A stretch of 64,000 bases of DNA. It comes from Aureliella helgolandensis. GTDB taxonomy: Bacteria > Planctomycetota > Planctomycetia > Pirellulales > Pirellulaceae. The notes under the pieces are model-generated. The model did no database searches, was not told the origin of the DNA, and worked only from the letters and a program-made list of their open reading frames with translations. Shown here piece after piece: positions 17,101-24,806 of this stretch (positions are counted from its first letter, which is position 1; each line of letters opens with the position of its first letter). A program made the translations under genes and the position numbers. The stretch spans positions 5,270,001-5,334,000 of the forward strand of contig NZ_CP036298.1 in NCBI RefSeq assembly GCF_007752135.1, read 5' to 3'.

Positions 17101-17339
17101 ACGCACAGACCGACATCCAGGGACTGAAATTGAGCGGAGTAACGGCCGGCGCCCCCGCCGCAGATGCAGGTCTGCTGGCTGGAGACATCATCGTGGAATT
17201 GGCTGGCAAGCAAATTGAGAACATCTATGACTACACGTATGCCATCGAAGCTCTAAAAATTGGCCAACCCACGAAGGTCAAGATTAAGCGCGGAGACGAA
17301 ACACTAGAGTTGGAAATCATCCCTGGTTCCCGCCAGTAA
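14127..17339 (+). CDS. exported M28 peptidase with PD40 propeller, PA and PDZ domains
   Basis: 1070-residue fusion. An N-terminal signal peptide is followed by a TolB-like propeller at about 100-430 with PD40-type repeats (DGSQMVFQSERQDDN, DGSQICFASNRR, GTGLVWTSNGN). The M28 part starts near 450 (GGRLTGTEGERKATAY), with a PA-type insertion at about 540-690. Zinc ligands and catalytic residues are present: GAHIDHLG (about 726), GADDNASG (about 753), WSGEELGLRGS (about 791), NLDMVGR (about 862) and GSHSEYHTPRD (about 927). A PDZ domain closes the protein at about 990-1065. This predicts a periplasmic zinc aminopeptidase with substrate-gating propeller. The start ATG lies 32 bp after the dehydrogenase stop, so co-transcription is possible but functionally unexplained. 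Confidence 0.9.
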   Translation: MMHRPCPKIEFTSISSALLRHFSSCHIALGCLILVLGNFSPPAAAQNSDTRPANAIAPPESTPQSTSSQTGAVTQEGSPHIASEVLLGAESQNQSRLLSQIRQLTFEGKRTGEGYFSQDGSQMVFQSERQDDNPFYQIYWMDLQTGDTHRVSPGIGKTTCAWIHPSGQQILFASTQYDPQAIDKQQQEIDFRASGEIRRYTWDYDPTYDLVEFEVDSGDYRRLTDSVGYDAEGSYSPDGSQICFASNRRAYTGELSAKEQALFDIDPASAMDLYIMDRDGSNLQRLTTAIGYDGGPFFSADGQKICWRRFDESGALAEIMVMNRDGSEQRAITQLGAMSWAPYFHPSGDYLIFTTNVHGFSNFELYLVDTAGAHDPVRVTSRDGFDGLPVFTPNGTGLVWTSNGNNSQSQLFEAQWNDAAARELLELDAQPSSSGAEVAQESARSTVPGFTAADIGRHVDYLCRPELGGRLTGTEGERKATAYVAAYLENLGLQPAGQDGTFFHEFEFVSDVRLGDDNSLTSDGHQYTVDEDWRPVFFSREGAVAPTEVVFAGYGIVAPEEQGQAEYDSYVHLDVQDKWVLVFRQMPQDISPERRQHLARYSGERYKAMVARDRGAAGLIFVSGPTSPVRSRLLPLQMDGTLGGSSLSVVTIADDLAGEWMQRAGESLAELQQELDSGDPSMGFALPGVTLAAQIDIEPITSHGRNVLALLPSGEKASAEMIVVGAHIDHLGTGKGSGSLAKEEEQGGVHRGADDNASGVAAILEVAQYLAQQSQDAKLDAKRDILLAAWSGEELGLRGSQAFVDDFSSLFPERVTNASTSTLKDANPHSDIPAHTPEALAHHAHETTPTTLYPNIAACLNLDMVGRLRDSLVLQGIGSSNYWAGAIERRNAVVRLSLTLQNDCHLPTDASSFFMRGVPILSAFTGSHSEYHTPRDVPELLNYEGAAQVAKLMGLIARDLVQADAAPDYHEQPAQPEMRANLAAYLGTVPDYAQTDIQGLKLSGVTAGAPAADAGLLAGDIIVELAGKQIENIYDYTYAIEALKIGQPTKVKIKRGDETLELEIIPGSRQ

Positions 17340-17706
17340 ATTGCGGCAAGAAAAAGCTTGTTTGCCCAAGCAAAGCCCTACCCCACCAAGCGTATCGGGC
17401 TTTGGAAATAGCAACCGGCCGCGTGACGGCTGGTCGATTTAATCGCGATTTCAATTTTACTGAGCAGGTAGATTCGCCAATTGGCCGGTTGCGGAAATCA
17501 TCTTTCCTTGCGCATCGGGCTGTTGATTTAATAGCAATTTGAATTTTAACGCGGAGGCTGCGTCCCATACTGCCTTGTAGCGGCAACTCTCTTTCCTTGC
17601 TCACGCAGCGGGTTACTCTTTCGACAGCCCGGCATGCAACGGGTTACTCTTTCGACAAGCCGCGTGAGCAAGGAAAAAAACGACAACAACTCCGTAGAGC
17701 AAGCGA
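17340..17706. repeat. gap filled with REP-like dispersed repeats
   Basis: 367 bp between convergent genes, without a gene. It contains the reverse core TCCTTGCTCACGCAGCGGGT (near 17594), the forward variant GCCGCGTGAGCAAGGA (near 17660), a CGGCCGCGTGACGG variant near 17420 and two CGGGTTACTCTTTCGACA segments. The pieces belong to the same family as those at 10.9, 26.2, 29.6, 45.3 and 63.4 kb. Confidence 0.8.
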
Positions 17707-19077
17707 CTACTTTTCACCAATGCAATACAAGGCGTCACCGGTGCGCAGAATTAATCGACTGCCCACGATTGCCGGAGTCGCCATGGCCAACTGCTTGCTC
17801 TCCAATTGATTGACATGCAACAATTCGTATTCGGAACCGGTCTTGATGACAAATGTCTCTCCAAATTCATTGAGGCAATAGAGTTTTCCGTTGGCCGCCC
17901 ACGGCGATGCAGTAAATGACCTGCCATTTCGAATTCTCTGCTGGTCGTACACCAGCGCGCCCGTTCTAGCATGGTACGAAGCGAACAATCCACGATCGTA
18001 CAGCACGTAGAGCTGATCCTCATAAACGATCGTCGAAGGGTTGTAAGGGGCTGCTTGAGGCTTGAACCAAGCGATATGCTCATTCGATACCGCGTCATCC
18101 TCCAATGAAACATCACCGCTCGCGCCTGGACGAAGCGCGTAAATAGGACGTTTCTTGTCCCCCACGTATCCCGAGGTGACATACAGAAGCCCATGTGCCG
18201 CATAGGGAGTTGCAATCGTAATGCTCGACGCACCTCCCCACTCGTAGAGCAGCTCGCCAGCGAGGTCGTACGCGCGCGATCGTCCAGTCCCGGGAGTGAT
18301 AATCTCGGTTCGCTGCGAGTTTTGCCAGATATAGGGCGTAGACCAATTGCTTTTCTCATCTCGGTCCGTCCGCCACACTTCATCCCCAGTTGCCGTATCA
18401 ATTGCAGCCAAATAGGACGCGTCTTCGTTATCGCTCACGAAGTACAACCGATCCTCGAATAAAACGGGAGATGCGGCAGTACCCCAATCGTAGCGTGTTT
18501 TGCAGGGTGGCAGTTCCTTCGTCCAAACCACATTCCCCTGGAAGTCCACGCTGTAGAGCCCCACATCACCGAATAGAACGTAGACATGCTGTCCATCGGA
18601 TACTGGCGTCTCGGACGCATAACTATTCTTCACGTGCCTTGGCGTCGGTGGCTTGCCGCTGTGCAACACTTCTGTCCACAGGAGCTCGCCATCACCAAGT
18701 CGAAAACAAAGTAATTGCCAATCGAGGACAACGTCCTCGGTCTCTTCTCGGTTGCCACCAAAATACAAACCAGGTTTAGCCGCTTCATCCTCCCCCTGCT
18801 GCCGCACTACTGTCGTAATGAATACACGGTCTCCTGCAACAATGGGTGAGGACCAACCGCGACCGGCAATCGGTTGCTTCCAGACGATGTTCTCCGTCTC
18901 GCTCCAATGCTCGGGAAACGTCGCATCCTGGACAACTCCCGTGGAGTTCGGGCCACGCAGCTGCATCCAGTCGGCACCTCGCGTTGCACCGGAGGGCTGC
19001 CCTACGATGGCTAACAGCAAGAGAGTCGCCAGCGGGTTGTTACGTGGGGATCGCATTGCGAAGCAAGACCATGTCAT
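17707..19077 (-). CDS. secreted PQQ-like beta-propeller protein
   Basis: 456 residues with a signal peptide (hydrophobic LATLLLLAIVG) and PQQ-type propeller blades: DWMQLRGPNSTGV, WSSPIVAGDRVFIT, LYSVDFQGNVVWTKEL, LAAIDTATGDEVWRT, SYHARTGALVY and ALYCIGEK. The opening 'LRGPN.TGV' motif marks the planctomycete/verrucomicrobial class of BamB-like WD40/PQQ proteins often found next to sulfatases. No dehydrogenase cofactor residues are evident, so it is probably a binding or scaffold protein and not an alcohol dehydrogenase. A GTG at 19089 is possible; ATG 19077 has AGGTG at the right distance. It lies 110 bp after the sulfatase on the same strand, likely one transcription unit. Confidence 0.85.
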   Translation of the reverse strand: MTWSCFAMRSPRNNPLATLLLLAIVGQPSGATRGADWMQLRGPNSTGVVQDATFPEHWSETENIVWKQPIAGRGWSSPIVAGDRVFITTVVRQQGEDEAAKPGLYFGGNREETEDVVLDWQLLCFRLGDGELLWTEVLHSGKPPTPRHVKNSYASETPVSDGQHVYVLFGDVGLYSVDFQGNVVWTKELPPCKTRYDWGTAASPVLFEDRLYFVSDNEDASYLAAIDTATGDEVWRTDRDEKSNWSTPYIWQNSQRTEIITPGTGRSRAYDLAGELLYEWGGASSITIATPYAAHGLLYVTSGYVGDKKRPIYALRPGASGDVSLEDDAVSNEHIAWFKPQAAPYNPSTIVYEDQLYVLYDRGLFASYHARTGALVYDQQRIRNGRSFTASPWAANGKLYCLNEFGETFVIKTGSEYELLHVNQLESKQLAMATPAIVGSRLILRTGDALYCIGEK

Positions 19078-19187
19078 CTGTTGTTTCACCTAAAATTTGG
19101 GTTCTGGGGCTTTTGAGTACTCGAGTCCTCGCTCTGCGTGTGTTGGGCAAGAGCCCCATGCGAGGACAAAGATTGAATATGCTCTTG

Positions 19188-20693
19188 CTAGCGAACGGGA
19201 AACAAGGGAGCAGACATTTCTTGGTCAAGCTCACTCCACAGCTTTACGAGCTGCTGGACTTTTGCGGGCTCTGCGTCGGAGCGATCGTGAACCTCATTGG
19301 CATCCGCTGCTATATTGAACAGCTCCCACTCGCGGCGTCCGTTTGAAGCATAACGACTATCGACGATTTTCCACTCACCATGACGCAATGCCGTTCGATT
19401 CCCTTGCCTCCAATACAAGTGCTGGTGTCCTGACGGCTCATCTGGATTTTGGAGCAACTCTAGGAGATCTTGTCCTTCCAACCCTTGAGGGAGCGGCGTG
19501 TTGGTGGCTGCAGCGATCGTTGGGAAAATGTCCAAAGAGCTTACCACACGGCCTTCCACGCTCGGTTCACTAAGTCGGACAGGCCAATTGACGATAAATG
19601 GAACCCGCAAACCTCCTTCGTACATCGAACCTTTCTCGCCTCGGAGTGGGGCATTGCTCGAGGTTAGCTCGCGAGTAGGCCCTCCGTTGTCGCTTAAGAA
19701 CAGAATCAAGGTGTTGTCGCGCAGCCCCTGTTGGTCGACGGCATCCACGATCGTACCCACGGCGCGATCCAAATCTCGCAGCATACCGGCGAAAATGCGT
19801 CTCTGTGGATCTTCAATATCTTCAAACTCTTCGAGCGCTGCTTCCCGAGCTTGCAACGGACTGTGCACCGCGTTGAATGCAACATACAAGAAGAACGGAG
19901 ACTCTCGATGACGTCCAATGAAATCGGAAGCCTCTCTTGCGAATGCCTCCGTGAGATACTGTGACTCTGTCGTAGGTTGTCCACCACGCAAGATAGGGTT
20001 GTTCGCATCGTAAGCCGGTTCGTTGCGCCCGGTGTGAGTCGAATAGAACAGCTGGTCCGAGACGCGTTGCAGGGTTGAAGTGGGGTCGGCCAAGCCGGCG
20101 CGACGCAGCATGCTCAGAGTACCGTGCCAGGGGGGAGGAACATAGAAATGGCCTTCGTGCAAGAAGCCAAAGAATTCGTCAAACCCATGGCGAAAGGGGT
20201 GAAAATCAGCCGAGCCTCCCAAGTGCCATTTGCCGATCAAGCCTGACGTATAGCCAATTTGCTGCAGATGCTCTGCAATCGTCAATTGTTCTGCCGGCAA
20301 GCCTGTGCCGGGATCATGGTTGCGAGCACCAATGGGATTGAATTCGTAGCCAAAGCGAGTCGGAGTGCGTCCAGTCAATAAGCCAGCTCGCGACGGACTA
20401 CAATTGGGCGCCGTAACGTAGGCTTGCGTGAAGCGCACTCCCGTTTCGGCCAGCTGATCGATTCGCGGTGTTGGAATCTGTGGATTGCCTTGGCAGCCAA
20501 GTTCACCGTAGCCCAGATCATCCGCCAGCAGAACGATAATGTTCGGCCGCGCGCGATGCTCTTCGCCAGCACCGCTCAACTCCTCCCCGGAAGTTTGTTG
20601 ACCAACCGCCCCCAACATCCAGCCAAGAAAACCGAAAACCAGCACTCGTTTCCAGTACTGCCCCCGCTCATTCCACCTATCGTCTAACAACAT
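19188..20693 (-). CDS. secreted sulfatase (arylsulfatase family S1)
   Basis: 501-residue formylglycine sulfatase hydrolysing sulfate esters, probably of polysaccharides. An N-terminal hydrophobic stretch VLVFGFLGWMLGAVG serves as signal or anchor. The metal-binding LLADDLGYGELG is followed by the canonical activation motif CSPSRAGLLTGR with Cys98 to become formylglycine. Further landmarks are GLIGKWHLGG, LFLSDNGGPTREL, LRGEKGSMYEGGLRVP and the C-terminal HGEWKIVDSRY. Start ATG 20693 is preferred over TTG 20702 because of AAGGTG upstream. It is divergent from the sulfatase at 21002 and is followed by the PQQ-propeller gene. It needs a formylglycine-generating enzyme, which is not in this window. 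Confidence 0.93.
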   Translation of the reverse strand: MLLDDRWNERGQYWKRVLVFGFLGWMLGAVGQQTSGEELSGAGEEHRARPNIIVLLADDLGYGELGCQGNPQIPTPRIDQLAETGVRFTQAYVTAPNCSPSRAGLLTGRTPTRFGYEFNPIGARNHDPGTGLPAEQLTIAEHLQQIGYTSGLIGKWHLGGSADFHPFRHGFDEFFGFLHEGHFYVPPPWHGTLSMLRRAGLADPTSTLQRVSDQLFYSTHTGRNEPAYDANNPILRGGQPTTESQYLTEAFAREASDFIGRHRESPFFLYVAFNAVHSPLQAREAALEEFEDIEDPQRRIFAGMLRDLDRAVGTIVDAVDQQGLRDNTLILFLSDNGGPTRELTSSNAPLRGEKGSMYEGGLRVPFIVNWPVRLSEPSVEGRVVSSLDIFPTIAAATNTPLPQGLEGQDLLELLQNPDEPSGHQHLYWRQGNRTALRHGEWKIVDSRYASNGRREWELFNIAADANEVHDRSDAEPAKVQQLVKLWSELDQEMSAPLFPVR

Positions 20694-21001
20694 AGATCGC
20701 AATCACCTTTGAGAATAGTGTTGGGGATATCCTAACCAGTCCAGGAGCGCCAAGCCACCTGCTAGCCTCCACGTTCCATCGTTTCAACAGGTTCTTTCCG
20801 CGTCCATGCTCTGCCTCCTCACCACTCTTTTGAGTCCGCAGACCGCTAGCACCATTGGGCGGCTTACCGTACTATTTTCAGCACAATGCAGCCTCTCAAC
20901 CCTTAGACTTTACTGCAAACTTGACTGCGTCCGACTCGTCGACGTTGGTACCAGCTTCCGCCATAGCTCCTCACCTCTCGCCTGCCCCCAAAGCTGAAAC
21001 C

Positions 21002-22750
21002 ATGATCCACAGAATGCTACTCAGCGGTATCGTGTATTGCCTCGGCATGGCCACCACCGTGCATGCAGAAAATCCTCAGGTCCGCCCCAATGTTCTGTTC
21101 ATTGCAATCGACGACTTGAACGACTGGATCGGCTGCCTTGGGGGACATGCTCAAACACTTACCCCCAACATCGATCGATTGGCGGCCCGAGGAGTTCTAT
21201 TCACCAACGCACATTGCCCCGCGCCAGCCTGCAACCCGTGTCGATCAGCCGTCTTTACCGGACGGGCGCCCAACCGCTCAGGCATGTATGACAATCGCCA
21301 GCAAATGCGGGAAGTCATGCCTCAAGAAAAGATAATACCTCAGCACTTTCGGGAGCACGGCTATCGAGCTTCTGGATCGGGAAAGCTTCTCCACTATTTC
21401 ATCGATGCCGCTTCCTGGGACGAATACTTCCCAGCGGCCGAGACCGAGAATCCCTTTCCAGCGACATTCTCGCCCCCGAAACGCCCCGTCAGTCTTCCTG
21501 TGGGAGGACCTTGGCAGTACGTGGAAACCGACTGGGCTGCACTCGACGTCACCGACGAGCAGTACGGTGGAGATTGGGCAGTCACCCAATGGGTCGGTGA
21601 GCAGTTAAGCCAGCGGCATGCACAACCACAATTTTGGGGATGCGGTATTTATCGCCCCCATGAACCTTGGTTCGTACCTAAAAAGTACTTTGAACCGTTC
21701 CCAATCTCCTCGATTCAGTTGCCGCCTGGCTACAAAGTGAACGATCTCGATGACGTGCCCGCAGCGGGAGTTCGCGGGGCAAGGAATCGTTACTTTGCGC
21801 ACATCCAAGAGCGGAAGCAGTGGCGTCAGGGAGTGCAAGGCTACTTGGCATCAATTCATTTTGCCGATGCGATGCTAGGGCGCGTGCTCGATGCACTCGA
21901 CACAGGTCCCAACGCGGACAACACCATCGTGGTCCTCTGGTCGGATCATGGTTGGCAACTGGGAGAAAAGGAACACTGGCAAAAGTACACGGGATGGAGA
22001 GCGGTAACTCGCGTCCCTCTCATTGTTCAAGTCCCTAAAAACCTGGCAAGTAAGCTTCCTCAAGGCACCCCCGCTGGCACCATCTGTGATGCTCCCGTGA
22101 ATTTACTAAGCTTGTTCCCGACACTGGTCGATTTATGCGGTCTACCATCCAAAAGCAATTGTGATGGTCCCAGCCTGCTGCCACTGCTGCTAGATGCGAC
22201 TGCCGATTGGCCGCACAAATCGATAACTCACCTGGCGACTCCCGAAAGCTACAGCGTGAGTGGCCGCACACATCGTTACATCCACTACAGTGACGGCAGC
22301 GAAGAGCTCTACCACATCACGAAAGATCCATTCGAATGGACCAATCTGGCAGCGAAAAAGAGTGCCGTCCTGCTACTGACAGAGTTCCGTCGCACTTCTC
22401 CCAAGTCGTTTGCTAAGCGCATCGAGCCGTCCATCGAGTCTTTGGTGAAACTCGCTTGGCACCCACTGGACGCAACCAATCCGCCCGCGTCGCAACCCGA
22501 AGGCACCCCCTTCCAAGTGCACTTTAATAACTCTCGCATGACTTCCGTGGAACTGCTATGGATGAACGACGCGGGAGAACCTGTATCGTACGGCGAAATT
22601 GCGAGCGGAAAGCTTAAGTCCCAACAGACGCGACCTGGCGCCGCTTGGATGTTGCGTGACGCAGAGTCCAAGGCGTCGCTAGGGTACTTTCTGGTCGGTG
22701 ATCGCACCGCTCAAGCGATTATCCCAGCCACCTCCGACGAAAAGCAGTAG
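21002..22750 (+). CDS. secreted sulfatase, iduronate-2-sulfatase-like, CNPCR active site
   Basis: 582-residue exported sulfatase. A signal peptide (MLLSGIVYCLGMATTVHA) precedes the metal-binding FIAIDDLNDW, typical of the iduronate-2-sulfatase-like branch. The activation motif reads CNPCR (Cys77 and Cys80), so the usual Ser or Ala before the Arg is a second Cys. Other landmarks are FTGRAPNRSGMYDN, GSGKLLHY, GCGIYRPHEPWFVP, VLWSDHGWQLGEKEHWQKYTGW (quoted in part: SDHGWQLGEKEHW) and LVDLCGLP. The last 120 residues look like an additional C-terminal beta domain. The frame opens earlier, but ATG 21002 starts the signal peptide. It is divergently arranged with the preceding sulfatase. Confidence 0.92.
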   Translation: MIHRMLLSGIVYCLGMATTVHAENPQVRPNVLFIAIDDLNDWIGCLGGHAQTLTPNIDRLAARGVLFTNAHCPAPACNPCRSAVFTGRAPNRSGMYDNRQQMREVMPQEKIIPQHFREHGYRASGSGKLLHYFIDAASWDEYFPAAETENPFPATFSPPKRPVSLPVGGPWQYVETDWAALDVTDEQYGGDWAVTQWVGEQLSQRHAQPQFWGCGIYRPHEPWFVPKKYFEPFPISSIQLPPGYKVNDLDDVPAAGVRGARNRYFAHIQERKQWRQGVQGYLASIHFADAMLGRVLDALDTGPNADNTIVVLWSDHGWQLGEKEHWQKYTGWRAVTRVPLIVQVPKNLASKLPQGTPAGTICDAPVNLLSLFPTLVDLCGLPSKSNCDGPSLLPLLLDATADWPHKSITHLATPESYSVSGRTHRYIHYSDGSEELYHITKDPFEWTNLAAKKSAVLLLTEFRRTSPKSFAKRIEPSIESLVKLAWHPLDATNPPASQPEGTPFQVHFNNSRMTSVELLWMNDAGEPVSYGEIASGKLKSQQTRPGAAWMLRDAESKASLGYFLVGDRTAQAIIPATSDEKQ

Positions 22751-23220
22751 CACGAGTTCCCCGCTCGTCCAGTGCTATTCGCTAAGCCCCCCGTAGCATG
22801 GTCCATAGCATGTGGTCCATAGCATGTGGTCCATAGCATGTGGTCCATAGCATGTGGTCCATAGCATGTGGTCCATAGCATGGTCCCCCGACCCGTGTCC
22901 GCCCCACCACCATCCCCACCAACATGTTTACGTCCCTATCCGCCCACAGCCCCCCCACCGCTCCAACGGAGCCAAAGTCTCCGCACCTACTAGTAAGCCA
23001 GCCTGATTTAAAACTCCGGATGCAGGCATGCGGCACGCGTCTGCCGTGGAGACAGGGCCTTGGCAGATTGCAGGTCGCCCCACGCAGCTCCAGGTTGCTG
23101 CTAGATCATCTGCCAGGGAAGCGACGCGTCCTATGGGGGTCACTCACGTAGTGAATCCCATCTCATTTTTAACGATTCCCAGTGCCGTAAGAATCTTTTC
23201 TAAAACTTCTTCCAGCACAA
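22751..23220. other. intergenic gap containing a 14-bp tandem repeat
   Basis: No gene is seen between the sulfatase and csrA leader. The 14-bp array sits near its left end; the rest contains no recognised element. Confidence 0.45.
22801..22884. repeat. 14-bp tandem repeat, about 6 copies
   Basis: Five perfect copies of GTCCATAGCATGTG and a partial sixth. It is non-coding, though it stays open in a minus frame. A likely site of copy-number variation. Confidence 0.92.
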
Positions 23221-23228
23221 GGACCAAA

Positions 23229-23323
23229 GTTGTCACGGGCCTGCTGATAATTAGTAGTGTTGGGACGCGGCAAGCCAACACAGTCACTTTGCCGCATTAC
23301 ACCAAATTCAAGGAAGATTCAGA
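23229..23323 (+). promoter_or_regulatory. csrA leader with hairpin and CsrA-like site
   Basis: The 95 bp before csrA align with the leader of the second csrA (46294-46388, minus strand) over almost the whole length, including GTTGTCAC, GCTGATA, GTGTTGGGA and TCAAGGAAGA. A hairpin GCGGCAA/TTGCCGC (23267-23295) is kept in both. The ribosome site lies in CAAGGAAG, close to the CsrA-binding consensus ACARGGAUG, so binding of CsrA to its own message is a reasonable inference. Confidence 0.7.
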
Positions 23324-23536
23324 ATGCTAGTACTAAGCCGAAAAATTGGCGAAAAGTTGGTGATAGGTGACAACATTACGGTCGAAGTGGTGCGAATTTC
23401 AGGCAACCGGATTACCCTGGGCCTAGCTGCTCCGGCAGAGGTGAAGATCTTGCGAGGCGAATTGACTCAAAATCAGGCCAAGTCTTCCCTGCAAGAAGAA
23501 GCCGTACCGCAGCCCCTTCTACTCCAAGCCTCCTAA
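23324..23536 (+). CDS. csrA: carbon storage regulator CsrA (paralog 1)
   Basis: 70-residue CsrA/RsmA RNA-binding protein that binds GGA motifs in messages and usually blocks translation. The N-terminal MLVLSRKIGEKLVIGDNITV, the middle GNRITLGLAAPAEV and KILRGEL, with the RNA-contacting Arg, match the family; the tail is a variable Gln/Ser/Glu-rich segment. The start is fixed by AAGGAAG 10 bp upstream. The second copy in this window (46084-46293) is clearly homologous. It converges with the phosphoesterase gene, overlapping by 4 bp. In bacteria CsrA often links carbon metabolism, flagella and surface growth; no target is identifiable here. Confidence 0.95.
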   Translation: MLVLSRKIGEKLVIGDNITVEVVRISGNRITLGLAAPAEVKILRGELTQNQAKSSLQEEAVPQPLLLQAS

Positions 23537-24195
23537 ACGTGGAGGACGATTCCATGGTTGACGAGCTGGTTTCGGTTATCGCAACAAGCACAGTTGACGA
23601 ACGTGATTCCATCGCGTTCCAGCACTCCAAAATTGGCGATGCCCGGCTCATCGTGTATATGCCCAAACGCATGGATTTTGGGTTGCACACGGTTCACAAC
23701 ATGCCGCATCAAAGATTGCGAGCCAACGTGTATCGGCTTAGCCGACTTTCTATCGTGGGTCACATCGAGGGCCCCTTTCGGTGGTCCGTGCGTGATCAGA
23801 ATATCAACGCCGGCTGGTAGGGATTGCCAAATTAAGCCCAGCGCCTCACGCGAGCGCATGTACGCCCAGTCGAAGAATTGTGGAGTGTACGGGCTTCCAA
23901 AAATCTTCAACCCGTTGCATTCCATTTCTTGGTGAATCAAGAAATGGACTTGGGGATACTCCTCCGGACGAATCAATCCCTTTTCAATTGCTGTAGAGTG
24001 ATTTCCCGGCACAAAGATCTTGGTCGCAATCTCAAGAGCCGAATACCACTCGAAGAACGCCCGAGCTTCTGGTTCGTTGCGCCATTCTTGTCGGCTTTCC
24101 GACTCATCTCCACAATGAATCACCAGGTCGATCCCCTCTGGAATGTGCAATTCCGAGTGGCGATTGTGTGTATCAGAGACCAACCAACATTTCAT
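23533..24195 (-). CDS. metallophosphoesterase
   Basis: 220-residue calcineurin-like phosphoesterase. The metal ligands and motifs are in order: SDTHNRHSE, VIHCGDESE, FVPGNHS, LITHGPP and FGHIHDEPG. There is no signal peptide, so it is cytoplasmic. It resembles the small metallophosphatase domain group (Rv0805/MPPED-like) acting on phosphodiesters or phosphomonoesters; the true substrate is unknown. It converges on csrA with a 4-bp overlap of the two stop regions, so transcripts overlap end to end. Confidence 0.9.
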   Translation of the reverse strand: MKCWLVSDTHNRHSELHIPEGIDLVIHCGDESESRQEWRNEPEARAFFEWYSALEIATKIFVPGNHSTAIEKGLIRPEEYPQVHFLIHQEMECNGLKIFGSPYTPQFFDWAYMRSREALGLIWQSLPAGVDILITHGPPKGALDVTHDRKSAKPIHVGSQSLMRHVVNRVQPKIHAFGHIHDEPGIANFGVLERDGITFVNCACCDNRNQLVNHGIVLHV

Positions 24196-24806
24196 TCCAA
24201 AGCTTCCCTTGCTTAGATTCGCCGGAGCGTACTAAGCTCCCATTCGCTGCCCTCCCACGCTGGCTGCCCCCCTTAGAATTATCATAAGATGGGTACTTCG
24301 AACACCCGCCTAACACTCCAGCCCAATTCGGGCTTGGGGGTTTGATAACTCGTGGACACGGGCCCTGGCCCTGAGTCCCAGCCTTAGCAGGTTGCATGTT
24401 GAGCTATTGGCCCTTGGCTTAGATCTGGAAATCGTTCCACACTAACCGACTTAGGAGAGGTGAAAAACGACGTTGGTAGCCGCGCAGACTGCCCACGAAA
24501 AAACGCAGGCCTGCCCAAGCCCCAATAATACAGTTCCCAATAATTCAAACTTCGATCAATTCGAAACCTAACTTCTGACCAAGCACCAGGATTTGCGAGT
24601 CCCGCCACCACGACGCGCATCATGAATGGCTGTCGCTCCCCCACACTGCCTATTGGTAGCCACTATACTTGGCTTGTCATTAGTCGGCTTACCATTCAGC
24701 TACCATGACGTTGGTCGTGGCTCTACTAAATTCTCCCAGCCAACGCCTCTATTCCAATAGGGTGCTCTCCCATGATTCGAGAAACGTGAAATAGGATAGA
24801 AACACG
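24196..24806. other. intergenic, no gene seen
   Basis: 611 bp without a convincing gene or repeat. Promoters for both divergent flanking genes should be here. The minus frame at 24384-24644 has no motif and unusual composition and is considered spurious. Confidence 0.4.

Noticed and set aside
24384-24644. 86-codon minus frame in the gap before the esterase
   Set aside because: No family, no ribosome site; kept as empty gap.
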